64,000 nucleotides of DNA from Ciona savignyi (GCA_000149265.1 CH003047.1:307070-371069), one strand, 5' to 3'. Positions 50,401 through 61,919 are shown, numbered from the stretch's first letter. Numbers and translations: made by a program. The notes: generated by a model from the sequence alone, not told the origin.

Positions 50401-53400
50401 TAAAATTCCCTAATTGAAGTCGCATACCCCGACACATCATCATCTCCTAATATGTATTTCGACAATTTAATTGTGCAACGTATAACGCGCGATACTTGAA
50501 AACTGTACTAAATGTCTGCAATGGCATTGAAATCTAGTTATATTAAAGCGCTTGTTTTGTCTTTAGGTGAATTTTTCTATCTGCGTTTGTGCATTTTGCA
50601 ATCGAAATGTTGCACTAGTCTGTTGTGTGTTTGTACGAAAACCGAGAGGTTGGATTAATCTATAATGCAACCAACTTGTGAGTTTTAGGGTACTTTTCCT
50701 ATTTCTAGCCGGTTTGGTATATATTTCTAGCCGGTTTGGTATATAGCAAACCCCCTGCACTCTTTACATTAAAGTACTCTGTCATTTAACCAATCAATAT
50801 ACATCCATTTAAATTATATTTAATTATTGACAATTAATTGCAAATGGTTTATTCAAGTTTTGAGGGTAGTCGGGCATTTACGTCATTTTTCCAAATGTTG
50901 CATTGGCGTATTTAATCAGTTTTTTGCCTTGTAATCCTATTTCTTTCATAATAAAATTAATTGCTGCATCTTTCATAAATGAAATGAAAAAATATTGAAA
51001 CATTATTTTCTAAATGTTTTTGATTGGCGTGTTAGAGAAATTTTATGTTTGTTCTTGTATATATATTTAATTCAATATACCACTGCTGTAGTTGGAATCA
51101 AAGCGAAATCCGTTAAACGTCACGATAATTCAGTTAATATTCTTGAATTGGTATTTAGTTAATGGAAGTTTAGAACAATTTATGAAACTAGGTTATTGTA
51201 CAACAGAAATCCCGGACCAAATTCACCTGCCAAACATGGCATTAGCCCTGGTTTTAGTGTTTTCCCCATTACCAGGTCAACGCAATTTTGTTAAAGCTCT
51301 GCTGCTTGTGCAGCTTGTCAATCTAAACTGACCTTTTTCACATGGGAGTGTTTAAACCCCGAATATTATCCAAACCACGCATTGAAATATCAGTTTTGGT
51401 GTAATGTTTCACATGTCAATTTAGAGGTATTGTAAAACATCATGAAAGGTCAAAAACTAATGGAAACCCAAATTATTCTGAAATAAGCATCTGAATAGTA
51501 CTGTCTGCACTATTGTATTATGTATGAATTTCGGGCTTCGGCAATGTGTACATAGGTCAACGATAGGTGTGTTTAGGCTTGTCGCAACACCTGGTGCGTT
51601 TCTATAGACTGCGGAAATGGAATCCTTTAATATTTCCATTCCAAATCTGAAGGGGTGTGGTTAGCGTTTTAATTTGTGTCCTTTTAAAGAACCCCACATT
51701 TTTTTAAAAATGCCTGATTCTTACAGCTCCAAACGTGCAGACTTCAGGTTTTAATTCCTGTCACGTAATAAGAATGGACTTACTTGACTTTACGTTCGTT
51801 GAAAACTTCATAGAAAATGTGGCAGAACACTTGCACCACCCTAAGATATTGTCACCAGGTAGTATCTCAAATAAACTCCTTTGACAGCGTTTATTCAAGC
51901 GAACCGATGGTTTGTAATCCTAATTAACCTCTTTTATTTCGCGTTTATTCACGGTTGTGTCAGGCCATGCTTAAATTTACCTAATAATAATAAGTATACT
52001 CGAAATACAGCTCAAACATGAACAGGAGTTATTTTGACAACTGAAGAAAATATTTCTGTGGCGATAAGGACTAAGTTTTTTTAAATTTAAACCCAGTCAT
52101 TGCAAAATGACTGCCGTGTCGTTATTTGGAGAGGATGCTTATGATAGCAATGAGATACTAGACATTCAACCGACGTTATCTGACAAAATCTGGCGTATAC
52201 AGGTTTTTTTTCTCTTATCGCAATAAGCTCTGCCCTTAATTGTGCAGTTTCGTTTGTGTATAGGTTCTTGCAAAATGACAGCGCCTTATGAGCCTGCATT
52301 ACAAACACCTGTGTTAAAACCAGTCCACATAATTAAATGACGTATCTACGTCACTTACTGTAACAGCACAAGTGTAGTTACTCCGCGCTTGTAAGGACAA
52401 GTTTCGTTAACCTGTGTAACCAAGTCGATTACGAAACCCGTCCAAAATACACAAGTGTTATTATTTTTAAACCTTTACATGCCAGCCACGGGACCTCCCA
52501 TAATTGCACAAACTATAAACCAGTACAACAGAGTCCATTTCCCTATGGATTAACGGACATAACAGTAGTGCGCATGCGCGTAAACAAGTTTTTCGTACAG
52601 AAATAATTCAACTCAATGTTCATTGTCTAAAAATTGCTAAATCTTTTGTTCATTTTGTAAAATAGAAATGACCTGTTAATCAATTGCCGCGTGTGCTTTT
52701 GTATTTCCACGAAAATGCAACCGTGAACCGATATAGCACGCTAACCTCCAACCGACTTCGTGTTCATCCTGGTATGATGTATACACAATGCAACTTCGAA
52801 TTGCGGCTTCAGGCGATATTTCCTTAAACTGCTATTTTTAGAGAAACCCAATACGCCATCGAGTTATTTTAGTATTTTTGGAGAAAACATAGTAGATGTT
52901 TTTTTTGTGTTTTCTTAATACACAGTATTGTCCAAAAATATTCACCGGTCGCTCATTGACAAGAGAACGAAGGTTGTTTTTCTGTTCAAACTGTGGTCAG
53001 TAGATTTGATTAACTTATATTTCGGATTTTTTTATTGCTGTGGTTCACATTTCTTAAATTCTCTACGATAAGGACAGCCTTGTGACAATTTGGTTTAGTT
53101 GCTTAAATAATCACCTCACTACGCCACTGGGTTTTGATTTCCAGAGTGTTCGTGATAAAGGTTGGCGAGTAGTGATAGCATAGTCTTCGCAATATTTAAA
53201 CGTATGGTTTAGAAGTGGTCAAAAGTAAAAACTTGGAAACTAAACTGTACAATGCCACGCGCATATCCTTTATTATTTAATACTGATCTTGTATTGAGTT
53301 CTTCGACAACTTTACATGCGTCTATTTTAACGGCTGTTTTTCGTGAACAAATACATAACATTTCTAGCTAAATCCACATTTAAGTCGAGTTTTAATTCTG

Positions 53401-56400
53401 TATGAACAACAGGTGTTTTCGTGGAATTGTGATTAATATAAATTTCTCTTCATAGAATTAAAAGGTGTTTTGAAACCGTTTTTTTCCAAAAAAATAAGTT
53501 TTTTTTAATTTCTTAACCACAGGTTGCGACAAGTTCAACCAGTGGATAATGATGTGCGTGTGGCGTATGTTGACTTTTGGTTGGTGTGTATGGTTTAGCG
53601 AGGCATTATTACAAATGAAGTGACATGGCTGAGAATCCAGATGTCCTGCGATCAAACCCAAAATAGATCAAAGACTAGTTCCGGTTAAAATAATAAATCT
53701 CGCGCCATTGGATAAGTAGCTTCATTTATCCAGGTTATCTTAAACACGTTTATATTCAGACCCTGATTAGTGTGGTATCCGACTGTTTAGTCTGGTGGAT
53801 AGTGCGTTGCCTTTCAACCGAAGGGTCGCAGGTTCGAAACTGGTCACTAGCTATTCGGCTGTGTCCTTGTACAAGGCACTTAACGGAAAATATTGGAACC
53901 AGCAGATTAAAGTGTTCTACTAAATTGGAGGAACGTGTAAATCATATTCATAACAACACTGCAATTAGCTTCGGTAATCCGACGGTGGGCGCGAGGGGAT
54001 CTGTCGATTGCCGATTCACGGAGCTTAACATGAATATCCTATCCTATACCATATAACCCTTATACGTTCACAAGTCGGACTTATAAAAAGCCTAATCGGA
54101 ATATAAAACCCATTAAACCTATAAACCGAACTCGACATAAAGCATCAATGCTGCGTCGTTTTGTCCGGGTATTGATTTGTACATAATAAATAATTGATGA
54201 AGTAGAATAGGCACATTGCAAATGTACAACACTTGTTATTATACTTCCGTGACTTTATCTCATGCCCACTTCAAAGAATTCTGGAGTTATTTTAATTTTT
54301 TAAGGGGAACTTGAATTTTCTTCTCCAAACCAAAATACTGGGTTGTGTTTTTCCTCTCTTCTTTCTTTAACTTGCCTTTTTCACTCACTTCTCAGTCGTA
54401 CTAAAATAAAACTGCATTGAGGGAGGGTGTATTCAGTTCCTTTAGACAAGAATTACAGCGACCAAGTTCTCATTATGGTCAAATTTATTCAACCAAAACT
54501 ATGGAACGGACAGCAGTAAGCTATTTGTTTGTGAGACGCAGTGGTTGATATTGAAGGCGGTTTACCAAAATATAAAAGAGAGTTGTAAACATGTAGTTGT
54601 ATCATGGGAACTTTTAATTAGTATGGATTTTTTTACTTTATGTTAAAACTTACAGCCTAGCCATACCTTACACAGTTATAAAGGAGTTTTAATAAACGTT
54701 TTTGATATTTTAAATTAGATTTCCGAAGGTATACGACCCACAAAATCGATTTTCCTGTTCATTCGTTTTGGTTTTGTTCATGAAAGGGCCAATCAATTTA
54801 TTTTAAGCGAGTTTTCACTGTTTAAAGTTCGTTTTTACGCCCTAGTGTCATTCGCAAGTTAAATGTCTCACTGGTTAAATTTATTAAATTGGGTTTTGTA
54901 AGGTATAGCGAAGTCTTCAGTTATGTTTACATTTTAATTTGACACATTTCACCTCTGTCATTTCGTTCTTTTTTTTCTGCTTCATTATTTATTTTATCAT
55001 TGTTAAATAAGCTTTGTTGAAATGAAATCTTCTTTAAACTCATTGGAAAATATATTTGGATTGAGAAAGTAATATTGTACGTCGAAACGTAATTCCCTAT
55101 TCTACAAAATAGCAGACCAATTGTATAAACCTACGCACGCCCGGTCCCAATGCTACGTCATTTGTACGATGACTGAGCGCGTTCAAACAAAGTCTAAATA
55201 TATCCGTGTCCGAGATAACTTATGTTTTTACTGCCCGAGGGATCGCGTTTTCTGGCCTTTCTAATTTGATTGTCGGCAGAGTTTATAATCTTCCCTTCTA
55301 TCTCGCTTGATTTTTACCAGCCACAAACGCGTTTCGTTTCTCGTTTTTTTTTTGTAAAAATACATACCATGGCTAGTATTTTCATTTACTATTGGAATAT
55401 TTAGTTATATATTACATGCGCTGCATATCATGCATGTGTTATGATGCATGGTTTCCCTATTCCGACTCGGTTTTCATTCGATAATTCATTATTTCGACAC
55501 TGTGAACACTTTTATTGACCATGCAATTTTTCTTCTAATCATATAAATATTTGATTTTGAGTTGCCGCACTAAATATCATGCTTTGCGGCAAATACGTCA
55601 TCGCAGACAGTGACGTCATTCTTTCTTTGTTAGTCGTGCGTTACGGTGCGGCGCGTATGCCCAATTTAACCTCGCCCTCAGTGCGTAGAGGTTAAGCATG
55701 CAGCTTCGTATGCATAACATAGGTATAACATTTCACTATATTAGGTCATATCCCTGATATATATTGAAACTGTCATACAATTGCTCGTCTCGCATAATTT
55801 TGTAGACTTTTCGAATAATACACGCCGCCAAACCGTTCGCTATCGGCGACGGGTTATTCTAAATATAACGATTTATTTAAATGGAAAGTCGCACGTTGAT
55901 CAGTGCAAAACCTCTTCTCAGAAATAAATAGGAACAGTAGAACTGGTCAGAAAATAAATACCGAGAAAAAAATGTATACTCCAAATTCGTGACTGAAAAA
56001 CGTAATTATAAAAAAACACATAAAAAACGCAATTTTAACATACAACTTTGCTTTGTATAGTGTTCTTTTGTCGGTTATAATGCTTAATGGTGGAGCACCT
56101 CGGTACGAATACAAATAATGCTTTGACTTTGACTTAAAGTTCACCGATCACTTTGCTTTGTACATATCGGTTGTTATGTCGCTCCAAGTGGCCACTTTAG
56201 CGGGGTGAAAACCCCTTGAGCTGTATAACCGGCACCCGTCCCTTCTTAATCTCTATCTGCTTCACTGAGGATCTAACCACAGTGCTGGTATAAAAGTGTC
56301 CTTGAAGACGTTATTTGCTGGAATCCTTTATTACTTTTAAGCGCAATTTAGGAATACTTGAAACCGGGAAAATATGAAATTTACTGAAGTATTTTCCATA

Positions 56401-58206
56401 ATATGAATTGCACTATAAGATGCTATTCGATTTTTGGTAATTGTTTAAAATCGTAGCCAGATATTGGCGCAAGCTTTATTTGGAGTTCTTCAAAAATCTT
56501 ATACTTGCCAGCTCAACAGAATAACTTGCCATTGTTCGATTTCCACAGCAGATGAACACGTTGACAGTTTTTATTTTACACCATCACGCAAACTCACCAA
56601 TTGCTTAATAAAAAAGTGTGATCATATATTGCTTCAGCCGGAAAATACTCGTGTTCATTCTAGACTGTGGATAAACGCAGGTGGAGTTGTGATATGGATA
56701 AACGCGATATCACCTTGTGCATACTCGGGTGACCGAAACTATTGTAATGTGCTGAAGGCGATAGAGACATTTCCACTGTTTTTTGGTTTAGACAATTGCC
56801 TAATTTTTACCTTTTTTAAATTCATTTAATTGACCTATTTTAAATTGCAACAAACATATTTGAATTGCGCAAGACCGGGTTTCGTGCGTTTCATGCAACC
56901 AAAATATATGGTGTGCCAATCATCGATCAAATATACATAATTCATTTGAAAAGACCATACTTCCTCATATACTGCTTCCGTATTACTTGATTAATTGACA
57001 TCGTAACTGGCTTATAAATTCCAGTAATTCAGTAAGTTATACGTGGGCTGCGGTGAAATCGTTACTCATTTGCTTCGGAAAATACAATGATGGCAAGTGG
57101 GTGGTTGTACAACGTGTCGTGGTGTGTGGACGTGGTCTATTCACACGCCGTATAACGCCGACGTGTATCCTTCGCCAACACAAAATCATACCACTCTCGA
57201 AAATCATTTGAAACCTGTCGTCGAATTTCAGCTATATGCGATGATATCATGGACACCACAGAATACGTAGTACGTTCGTTGCTACTATCAGCGAAACCCT
57301 GCCTAAATAGCCATGAAATGTCGACTGTCAAAATTATTCGAATTAGACAAAATGGTGTTAGGTGATTTTAGATGGATGATATTTAACTTTTAATTAATCG
57401 CTTTTATCGTGCTAACGGATATGCGATTCGACTAAACGTTGCATGACGCATTCTTATGCGTAACAGTCGCAGTTGGGAGATTATGGCGTTTATAATTTCT
57501 TTGAAAGTTCCGTCTTCTGAAACCCAACAAGTTCTAAATGCATATTAACCTGTTTATATACGGCAGGGTGGACAAAAAAAAACAATGCTGAGCTTTAAAC
57601 TTAGTCCCAGCACAAAAACCCAGTCGTTTCTGTTATTTCGATCACACTAACAAACAAATTCCAACAGACGCTATTTGCGAGACGAGGATCGTGTAAACCT
57701 CGCTAGGCGTGCTCTTGTTTATTGCCGGGCTGTGCTCAACCGAAAACTACGCTCCCTCCGACTAGCGAAGCCGCAAGACCACACTTATCACCTCCCGCTA
57801 TCAACTCGCCCCTCTACTTCGTCGATCGTGACGTCATCGTTGCTCGGTCCTTTCGTCACTTCTGCGACCGAAAAATTCGATTCCGGGAATTTTCAACAAG
57901 CTGGTCAATTTGTAATACGGCCTCTCGCGCCTGGTAAGTAATAGAATTGAAAATTAATAAAAACCTGTATATCAGCGCCACTCACCGGTTTTAACACTAA
58001 CTGCCTTAATGGATCTTTACTCAAATAAGACCCTATTGTGGTCTGGTGTCGCTCTGGTGTGTATCCAGACGTTTTTGAATGTATCACGTTCGTCCAAATT
58101 GCCGCCGCGGGATCTTTCATACTTACGATGTCACCCTTAACAAATTTCTTTCCTGTTTCCAGACCCACAATTCAAAAGCACGAGCCAGCACTGCACAAAG
58201 TACTCG
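26416..58206 (+). CDS. CABIN1: CABIN1 (calcineurin-binding protein 1; HIRA-complex subunit), 3' end not found
   Basis: 41 coding exons, all phase-compatible (5,565 nt, 1,855 codons): 26416-26418, 27283-27360, 27489-27602, 27863-28015, 28338-28518, 29042-29171, 29426-29474, 30252-30356, 30514-30634, 30964-31124, 31445-31573, 31633-31888, 32182-32284, 32638-32704, 33630-33753, 34048-34223, 35563-35675, 35839-35921, 36087-36440, 36752-36893, 37466-37715, 38078-38156, 38370-38559, 39005-39105, 41713-41782, 42025-42150, 42481-42637, 42880-43094, 43585-43675, 44306-44445, 44507-44648, 44717-44853, 45108-45259, 45505-45590, 45900-46002, 46582-46719, 46961-47106, 47619-47779, 48460-48588, 57668-57933, 58163-58206. 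The order of motifs follows vertebrate CABIN1: RLAALN at residue 3, TPR block ~28-215 ([36 protein letters not shown]), basic [11 protein letters not shown] (~508), [34 protein letters not shown] (~1,245), [43 protein letters not shown] (~1,690). CABIN1 is a nuclear scaffold (yeast Hir3 homologue) in the HIRA histone H3.3 chaperone complex; in vertebrates its extreme C terminus also binds calcineurin and MEF2. That C-terminal part is not seen here. Confidence 0.93.
29588..30010. mobile_element. Possible pogo/Tigger-type remnant in CABIN1 intron
   Basis: The left part starts AGTGAAACCCCGCTTACCTG and contains AAGCGGTCGCGTTAGCGGGT. A similar inverted segment (CTGGAAACCGGGGTGGTC) lies at about 29989-30007. 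The start resembles pogo-family ends, but a clean right end and TA duplication were not found. Confidence 0.3.
31574..31632 (+). other. 59-bp intron of CABIN1
   Basis: Donor gtaaag and acceptor ttttgtttgtag flank 59 bases. Removal joins two long ORFs in different frames (codon 43 of the first to AAA-AAT-CAG of the second). The upstream ORF also reads through the intron for 91 codons in total, which would otherwise suggest a frameshift. Confidence 0.75.
32825..32970 (-). mobile_element. SINE family B copy, inverted
   Basis: Read in reverse it carries CAGTTCCTTGGGTAAGGC, GATGGGTTCTACCAAATTGA and ACACTCTGCAATAGCTCCGG, matching the copies at 15585 and 53776. It lies in the intron between CABIN1 exons 14 and 15. 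Confidence 0.55.
34310..35399. mobile_element. piggyBac-type non-autonomous element
   Basis: TTAA flanks both sides (34306-34309 and 35400-35403). Ends are inverted: CTCTTTCCGTCCC left, and the complement of GGGAGTGAAAGAG right, differing at only two positions. TTAA targets and C-rich CTCTTT/CCCTTT ends are diagnostic of piggyBac. A palindrome CTCGCGCTATATTGCGAG follows the left end (34325-34342). The 1,090 bp contain no transposase ORF. It sits in CABIN1 intron 16. Confidence 0.87.
39362..41574. mobile_element. PIF/Harbinger-type transposon, 2.2 kb, degenerate
   Basis: Ends GGCCGGGTTCACACC and, inverted, GGCTGGATTCACACC (13/15) are flanked by TAA on both sides (39359-39361 and 41575-41577), the target size and TWA consensus of PIF/Harbinger. 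Both arms repeat the motif (A/G)TTCACACC a second time and are rich in CGACAAAAACG/GTTTTTGTCG. Inside are two short coding-like stretches on the plus strand: ATG 39945 ([19 protein letters not shown]) and 40502-40640 (acceptor TTTACAG, then [18 protein letters not shown] to a TGA). These may be remains of the element's accessory protein. It fills most of CABIN1 intron 24. Confidence 0.75.
45259..45261 (+). promoter_or_regulatory. GC-type 5' splice site (GC-AG intron) in CABIN1
   Basis: Exon 33 ends ATGGCAG followed by gcaagtgt. No GT in the neighbourhood restores the phase-1 junction to exon 34 at 45505. The rest of the site matches the strong AG|GCAAGT consensus typical of functional GC donors. 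Confidence 0.7.
45294..45377. repeat. 28-bp tandem repeat, three units
   Basis: Three consecutive copies of TTATTTGAAATATAATAATC plus ACACTAA (last copy ends ACACCAA) lie in the CABIN1 intron that starts with the GC donor. Confidence 0.85.
46482..46536 (+). mobile_element. SINE family B 3' fragment
   Basis: ATATACAACACACTGCAATA followed by CCGACGGTAGGTACAAGG equals the tail of the copies at 15585 and 53776. The head is missing, as in 5'-truncated insertions. Confidence 0.55.
49066..49225 (+). mobile_element. SINE family B copy, degenerate
   Basis: It carries CGAATCGCAACTGGTCGCTA, GTAGTCGGTTGTGTCATTGG and, after a diverged middle, TGTATAACACACTGCATTAA. The order matches 53776-54000. Confidence 0.5.
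50701..50744. repeat. 22-bp tandem duplication
   Basis: ATTTCTAGCCGGTTTGGTAT followed by AT is repeated twice head to tail. Confidence 0.85.
53776..54000 (+). mobile_element. SINE family B, most complete copy
   Basis: The tRNA-like head has an A box (TAGTCTGGTGGATAGTGC) and a good B box (GGTCGCAGGTTCGAAAC) about 45 bases apart. The body is TCGGCTGTGTCCTTGTACAA and the tail AACACTGCAATTAGCTTCGG, then CCGACGGTGGGC. The head folds and spaces like a tRNA, so promoter boxes may still be intact. Confidence 0.72.
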
Positions 58207-61200
58207 GTAAGTGATACAAGCCACTTGTCTGCAATGAAATATTCATATCTCATATTTGTTCCATCGTCTCACCACATCTGGCAGCAGTGCCAGCTAATCA
58301 ATAGATGTATTACTGGACTAAATATTACCGTCCCCATAACATAGAATTGGCTTAGTTTTGACGCGTCCTTTTTCACAAGTGAGATAGTATGTGAAATTAA
58401 TCCACTTATGGCGGATAATGGAATTTAGATTGCTTGAAAATGTGTCTTCTAAAGGCACATTTCAATTTTGGTATAGTTCATGTAAAGCCTAATATGAATA
58501 CATCAGAAATTTGCTATATCCTTTTAACATTTAAAGTTAAGGAGTGAAAGTAAACATTCACACTAATTTGTATGACCGAATTCTTCCAACACTTGTGTTT
58601 GTTTTTTGGATGTACAAAACTGTGTATAAAGGTAATCGTTACTCTTATCGTTATATTCTGGTCTTCCTTGTAATTATTTTGTAATAATTGAATATTTTAA
58701 GTCTTGTTAGTTGTTTTTTTTTATTGGTTGTTTAACTGTTAAGTTGTAAATTTGCCCCACACAACCAAGTTTGCTCGCATCCTGTATAAGCAGCACCATT
58801 TCTCGGATAAAACTAAATCATAACGTTAATTTTGTGTCAACTCAGTTTTCGTAAGTTTGAACGAGTTTAGTTTGGACGTCTATTATATCCACGATTCTTG
58901 AACCTTTTTGTGGTCTTTTACGCTTAATCATTTTATTCTACATTTTTCAATGTTTGTGCTATTTTGTTTATCGTAAGAAACAAAAAAACAAATAGGCAAA
59001 ATCTTTCTTTACGTGGCCATTATGAATGCAAACCCAGTGTCGGTGCTGATCATAAAATCGACTTTTATTCCAGATCTATCGATTGGGCGCTAAATTGGCA
59101 TGGTTATTTCTTTTTAAGCTATTCTATATCTCCATGTACCACTACTATATATTTCAAGTGAAACAATCAGAATGATTTGTGCTAATCCTGCAGAGCTGCA
59201 GTTGCAATTGGCTCGTTGTTTATTTGTATTAATCGCTGGATAATAAGGTTTCCAGGAAGCCATCTGCAGACGGTTATAGTCGCTATTTATAGAGCGAACT
59301 GTGATTTACAAATCCGCGAGCCCAGCTTGGTATATGCAAGCGACAAGCAATTGAGAAGCATAATGTCACCATATTTCGTCATATCACACCTTGGCAAACA
59401 TGAAACTGCACTACAAATGATTGATGCAGCTCTTACCTGTACTTATTATTTACATCTAGCTCTGTTTCTTTTAACCTGAACAAGACCTGTGGTATGTAAC
59501 AGTATAATCTCTAGTATGATCAAAATGGGTTGTTATATCATTCCAAAGACGTCATCAAATTTACTATCTGTTGCAAATCGTTTAAAATGCGCTTAGGGTA
59601 CGTTTGTCGCATTACCTTTAAAAACAATTTAATTCATGTGACCAATTTAGAAACGAAACCTTCAGTAATAAGCCACGGCTAACTTCACGATTCAACCTAG
59701 AAATGAGATGACCACCATATGGTGTTGCCATCTTTAAATGGCTGTGCTGCGTTATAATCGCTTTGACCATCTGCTGAGTGCATTCGGAAATGTGTGACTC
59801 CCAATAACAATGTTTAATCATTCATTTGGAGTATTTCTAAAACAATATAGCACTGTTTAACTGATGTATAATTGGGAGGACTTGCTCGCACAATGCTGCA
59901 ATAAAACTTGACACCCACGAAAGTTATTTGATGTCGGTCTATTAGACATTGCATGATTCCGGGAATTCTCCGATGAAGTCATTTGTAAATTAAATTAGTT
60001 GTGTAATCGAAATGTGTTTTGGGTTTCGCGCGCGCCATTTCGCCCGCATATTTTAACGACATCTCCTTCGCCGGTTCATCCATCTCCACTTGCGAGAGAG
60101 AAAAACTTTTTCGTCGTATACACCGCCCTCCTGGCCAGCGAGCTTCACTCTAAAAATAGAAGAGCGTTTCCGTCTGCCTAGCGCGTGCTGCGTACACAAG
60201 TCTCGTTCGTGCGCAAGCTCGAAAGACGTAATCTGCCCCCGGCACACACATTCGCGAAGAGAGTCTGCCTGCGAAATCGGCCGGTTTACCACTCTCGAGC
60301 TTTGTGCTAAGCGTGTAGGTGGTGTTTAAATTCCAGTGGAAGTTACAAGATAGTAAAATAAGGAGCAAGCATTTCTATTGTCTCTTCGCCATTAAGACAT
60401 TAATTTGTTGTATTAAAGTGTAGTTGCAGTCACAGACAGACAGACATGCTTTGGTAGCCAATTCATGTCTTAAGAACTGATTTCATAAGTAAGCAAATTA
60501 GATTGTTTTTAGAAACTATTATGTTTTTTTCTATTCATGTGGCTAGTTTGTTAGTACCATGTGTCTTATGGAACAACTGCAAATCCGGAATTGTTATATG
60601 TGCCTTGTTATTTAAATGTTTCATTAGAATTTGTTGTCTCTGTTTGAATACCAGTATCGCTTTATTCATTTAAGATATTTCGACAAAGTAATGTATGTAT
60701 TAACAAAGATTTGAATATTAAATGTTGTGTAGTTTCTATTCGAGCTGAGTTATTATTTCGATAAACAAATTGTACCTAATAAATTAGAAGTTAAGATAAT
60801 ATACCTACCTTTACCTTTAACCCATCTGTGACCATACAGCGCATCTATATATTCTTGGTTTTCTTTTAATTAATTAAAATGCATGGAGCCAGAACAATAC
60901 GGTTAATTTAATTTTATAAAACTAAAATGTATATAATTTAACTTCCATTATCAGTCCTAATTTACAAAAGAATTAATTACATTTCGAAATGCCTCAATAC
61001 ATAAAGTACTCTTTAAGTCTTACGTTTGTTACTTAAGCTTAGATTTTTCAAAGTTTTTTATTCGTATCACACATCAATTTTTTTAAAAGTATAATTTTTA
61101 AAACTTTTTCAATACAAAATGAGTTGTGGTCTGATTACTATTTGTTCTATTGATGTTTCTCGGAGGTTGTTGCATCACAAACTCATATTATTGCACACCA

Positions 61201-61699
61201 ATTCAACATATTGAGTCTGTAAACTCAGCTTTATTGTACACAAGGTGATGATGCCAAGACTAACATGGATTAAGTATTAAAATAATGATTACAGGTGTTA
61301 AAATTTTATTTTGAAATATTTACAAAACTTGTTTTAAGTTATCTAAAAACCTGGTTAAACATTACTTAAAATAAGTATCTCCTTGTCGAATTTCTTATTT
61401 TAAAATGCCACTAAATTAGGTCAAACAAATGTACACCGAAACCAATTTAAGCGTGACCAATATCTATAACACAGGATATGTAGTCGTTAAAAAGGCGTTT
61501 TGTGGCATAGGCAGTACACTGTTGGCGTGCTTTTTGGCATGAGTCATCCAAGTACCCATTTGCATTTACTTAGTTTATTTCTTTTGTGCTGCTTGCATCC
61601 GTATTTACTGACGAATAGAAGTACAAACTGTACATTTAGTCATACACGTATACGCCCCCTTCGTAGGTTTGTTTACTGAAAGCTGAATAGAAAGCGACG
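58207..61699. other. Region downstream of CABIN1 exon 41
   Basis: The next CABIN1 exon must start in phase 0, but no acceptor followed by a convincing open stretch was found; the end of the gene may be beyond the window or in poorly conserved sequence here. The block 60000-60330 stands out by CpG content. The rest is AT-rich. Confidence 0.45.
60015..60330. promoter_or_regulatory. CpG-rich, promoter-like block
   Basis: It begins with TTTCGCGCGCGCCATTTCGC, which includes an E2F-type TTTCGCGC and a CGCCATTT element. CpG dinucleotides are dense across ~300 bases (GCGCGTGCTGCGTACAC, CATTCGCGAAG, CTCTCGAGC), in contrast to AT-rich flanks. ORFs on both strands here look like by-products of base composition. 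It could be a promoter or 5' UTR of a gene to the right, or an alternative promoter. Confidence 0.3.
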
Positions 61700-61919
61700 A
61701 TGTCTATTTATGGACGATCAACTCGTGGCAAAACAAGCCATACGTCTTTTTATTGTTACCAGCCAATTTAGTTGTCTCAACTAATGAATCATTCGATATA
61801 TTTTAAACTAATCTGCTTACAGGAATAAGTTTGTTTCTAGGAAGCGAAATAAGAAAATCCATATCAAAACCGCATTACAATCTGGTGAATTAAAAGAATT
61901 GTGCGAGAAATACATTTAA
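61700..61919 (+). CDS. Possible two-exon 46-aa basic microprotein
   Basis: Exon 61700-61743 (ATG; donor gtcttt, weak) joins exon 61823-61919 (acceptor cttacag) in phase 2. The joined frame gives 46 aa: a basic N-terminal half (STRGKTSHTNKFVSRKRNKK) and a helical end (IKTALQSGELKELCEKYI) before TAA. Composition is protein-like, but I do not recognise it. The second exon alone could be the last exon of a larger gene. Confidence 0.33.

Larger units (their letters stand above)
48589..57667 (+). other. 9-kb intron of CABIN1
   Basis: The intron between exons 39 and 40 is 9,079 bp, whereas most other CABIN1 introns are under 1 kb. It contains two SINE copies (49066-49225, 53776-54000), a 22-bp duplication at 50701-50744, and a CRE consensus TGACGTCA at 55611-55618. 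No nested gene is supported. A minus-strand ORF at 57331-57137 has reasonable composition but no recognised domain. Confidence 0.8.

Noticed and set aside
53776..53870. A genuine tRNA gene
   Set aside because: The B box is good, but the body and tail are shared with six other dispersed copies, which fits a SINE.
57137..57331. Minus-strand ORF (contains [18 protein letters not shown]) as a nested gene
   Set aside because: No partner exons, no donor in frame, and no family I can name.
59216..59479. Plus-strand ORF with ALQMIDAALTC as a further CABIN1 exon
   Set aside because: No acceptor gives the required phase 0 without an early stop, and there is no similarity to the CABIN1 C terminus.
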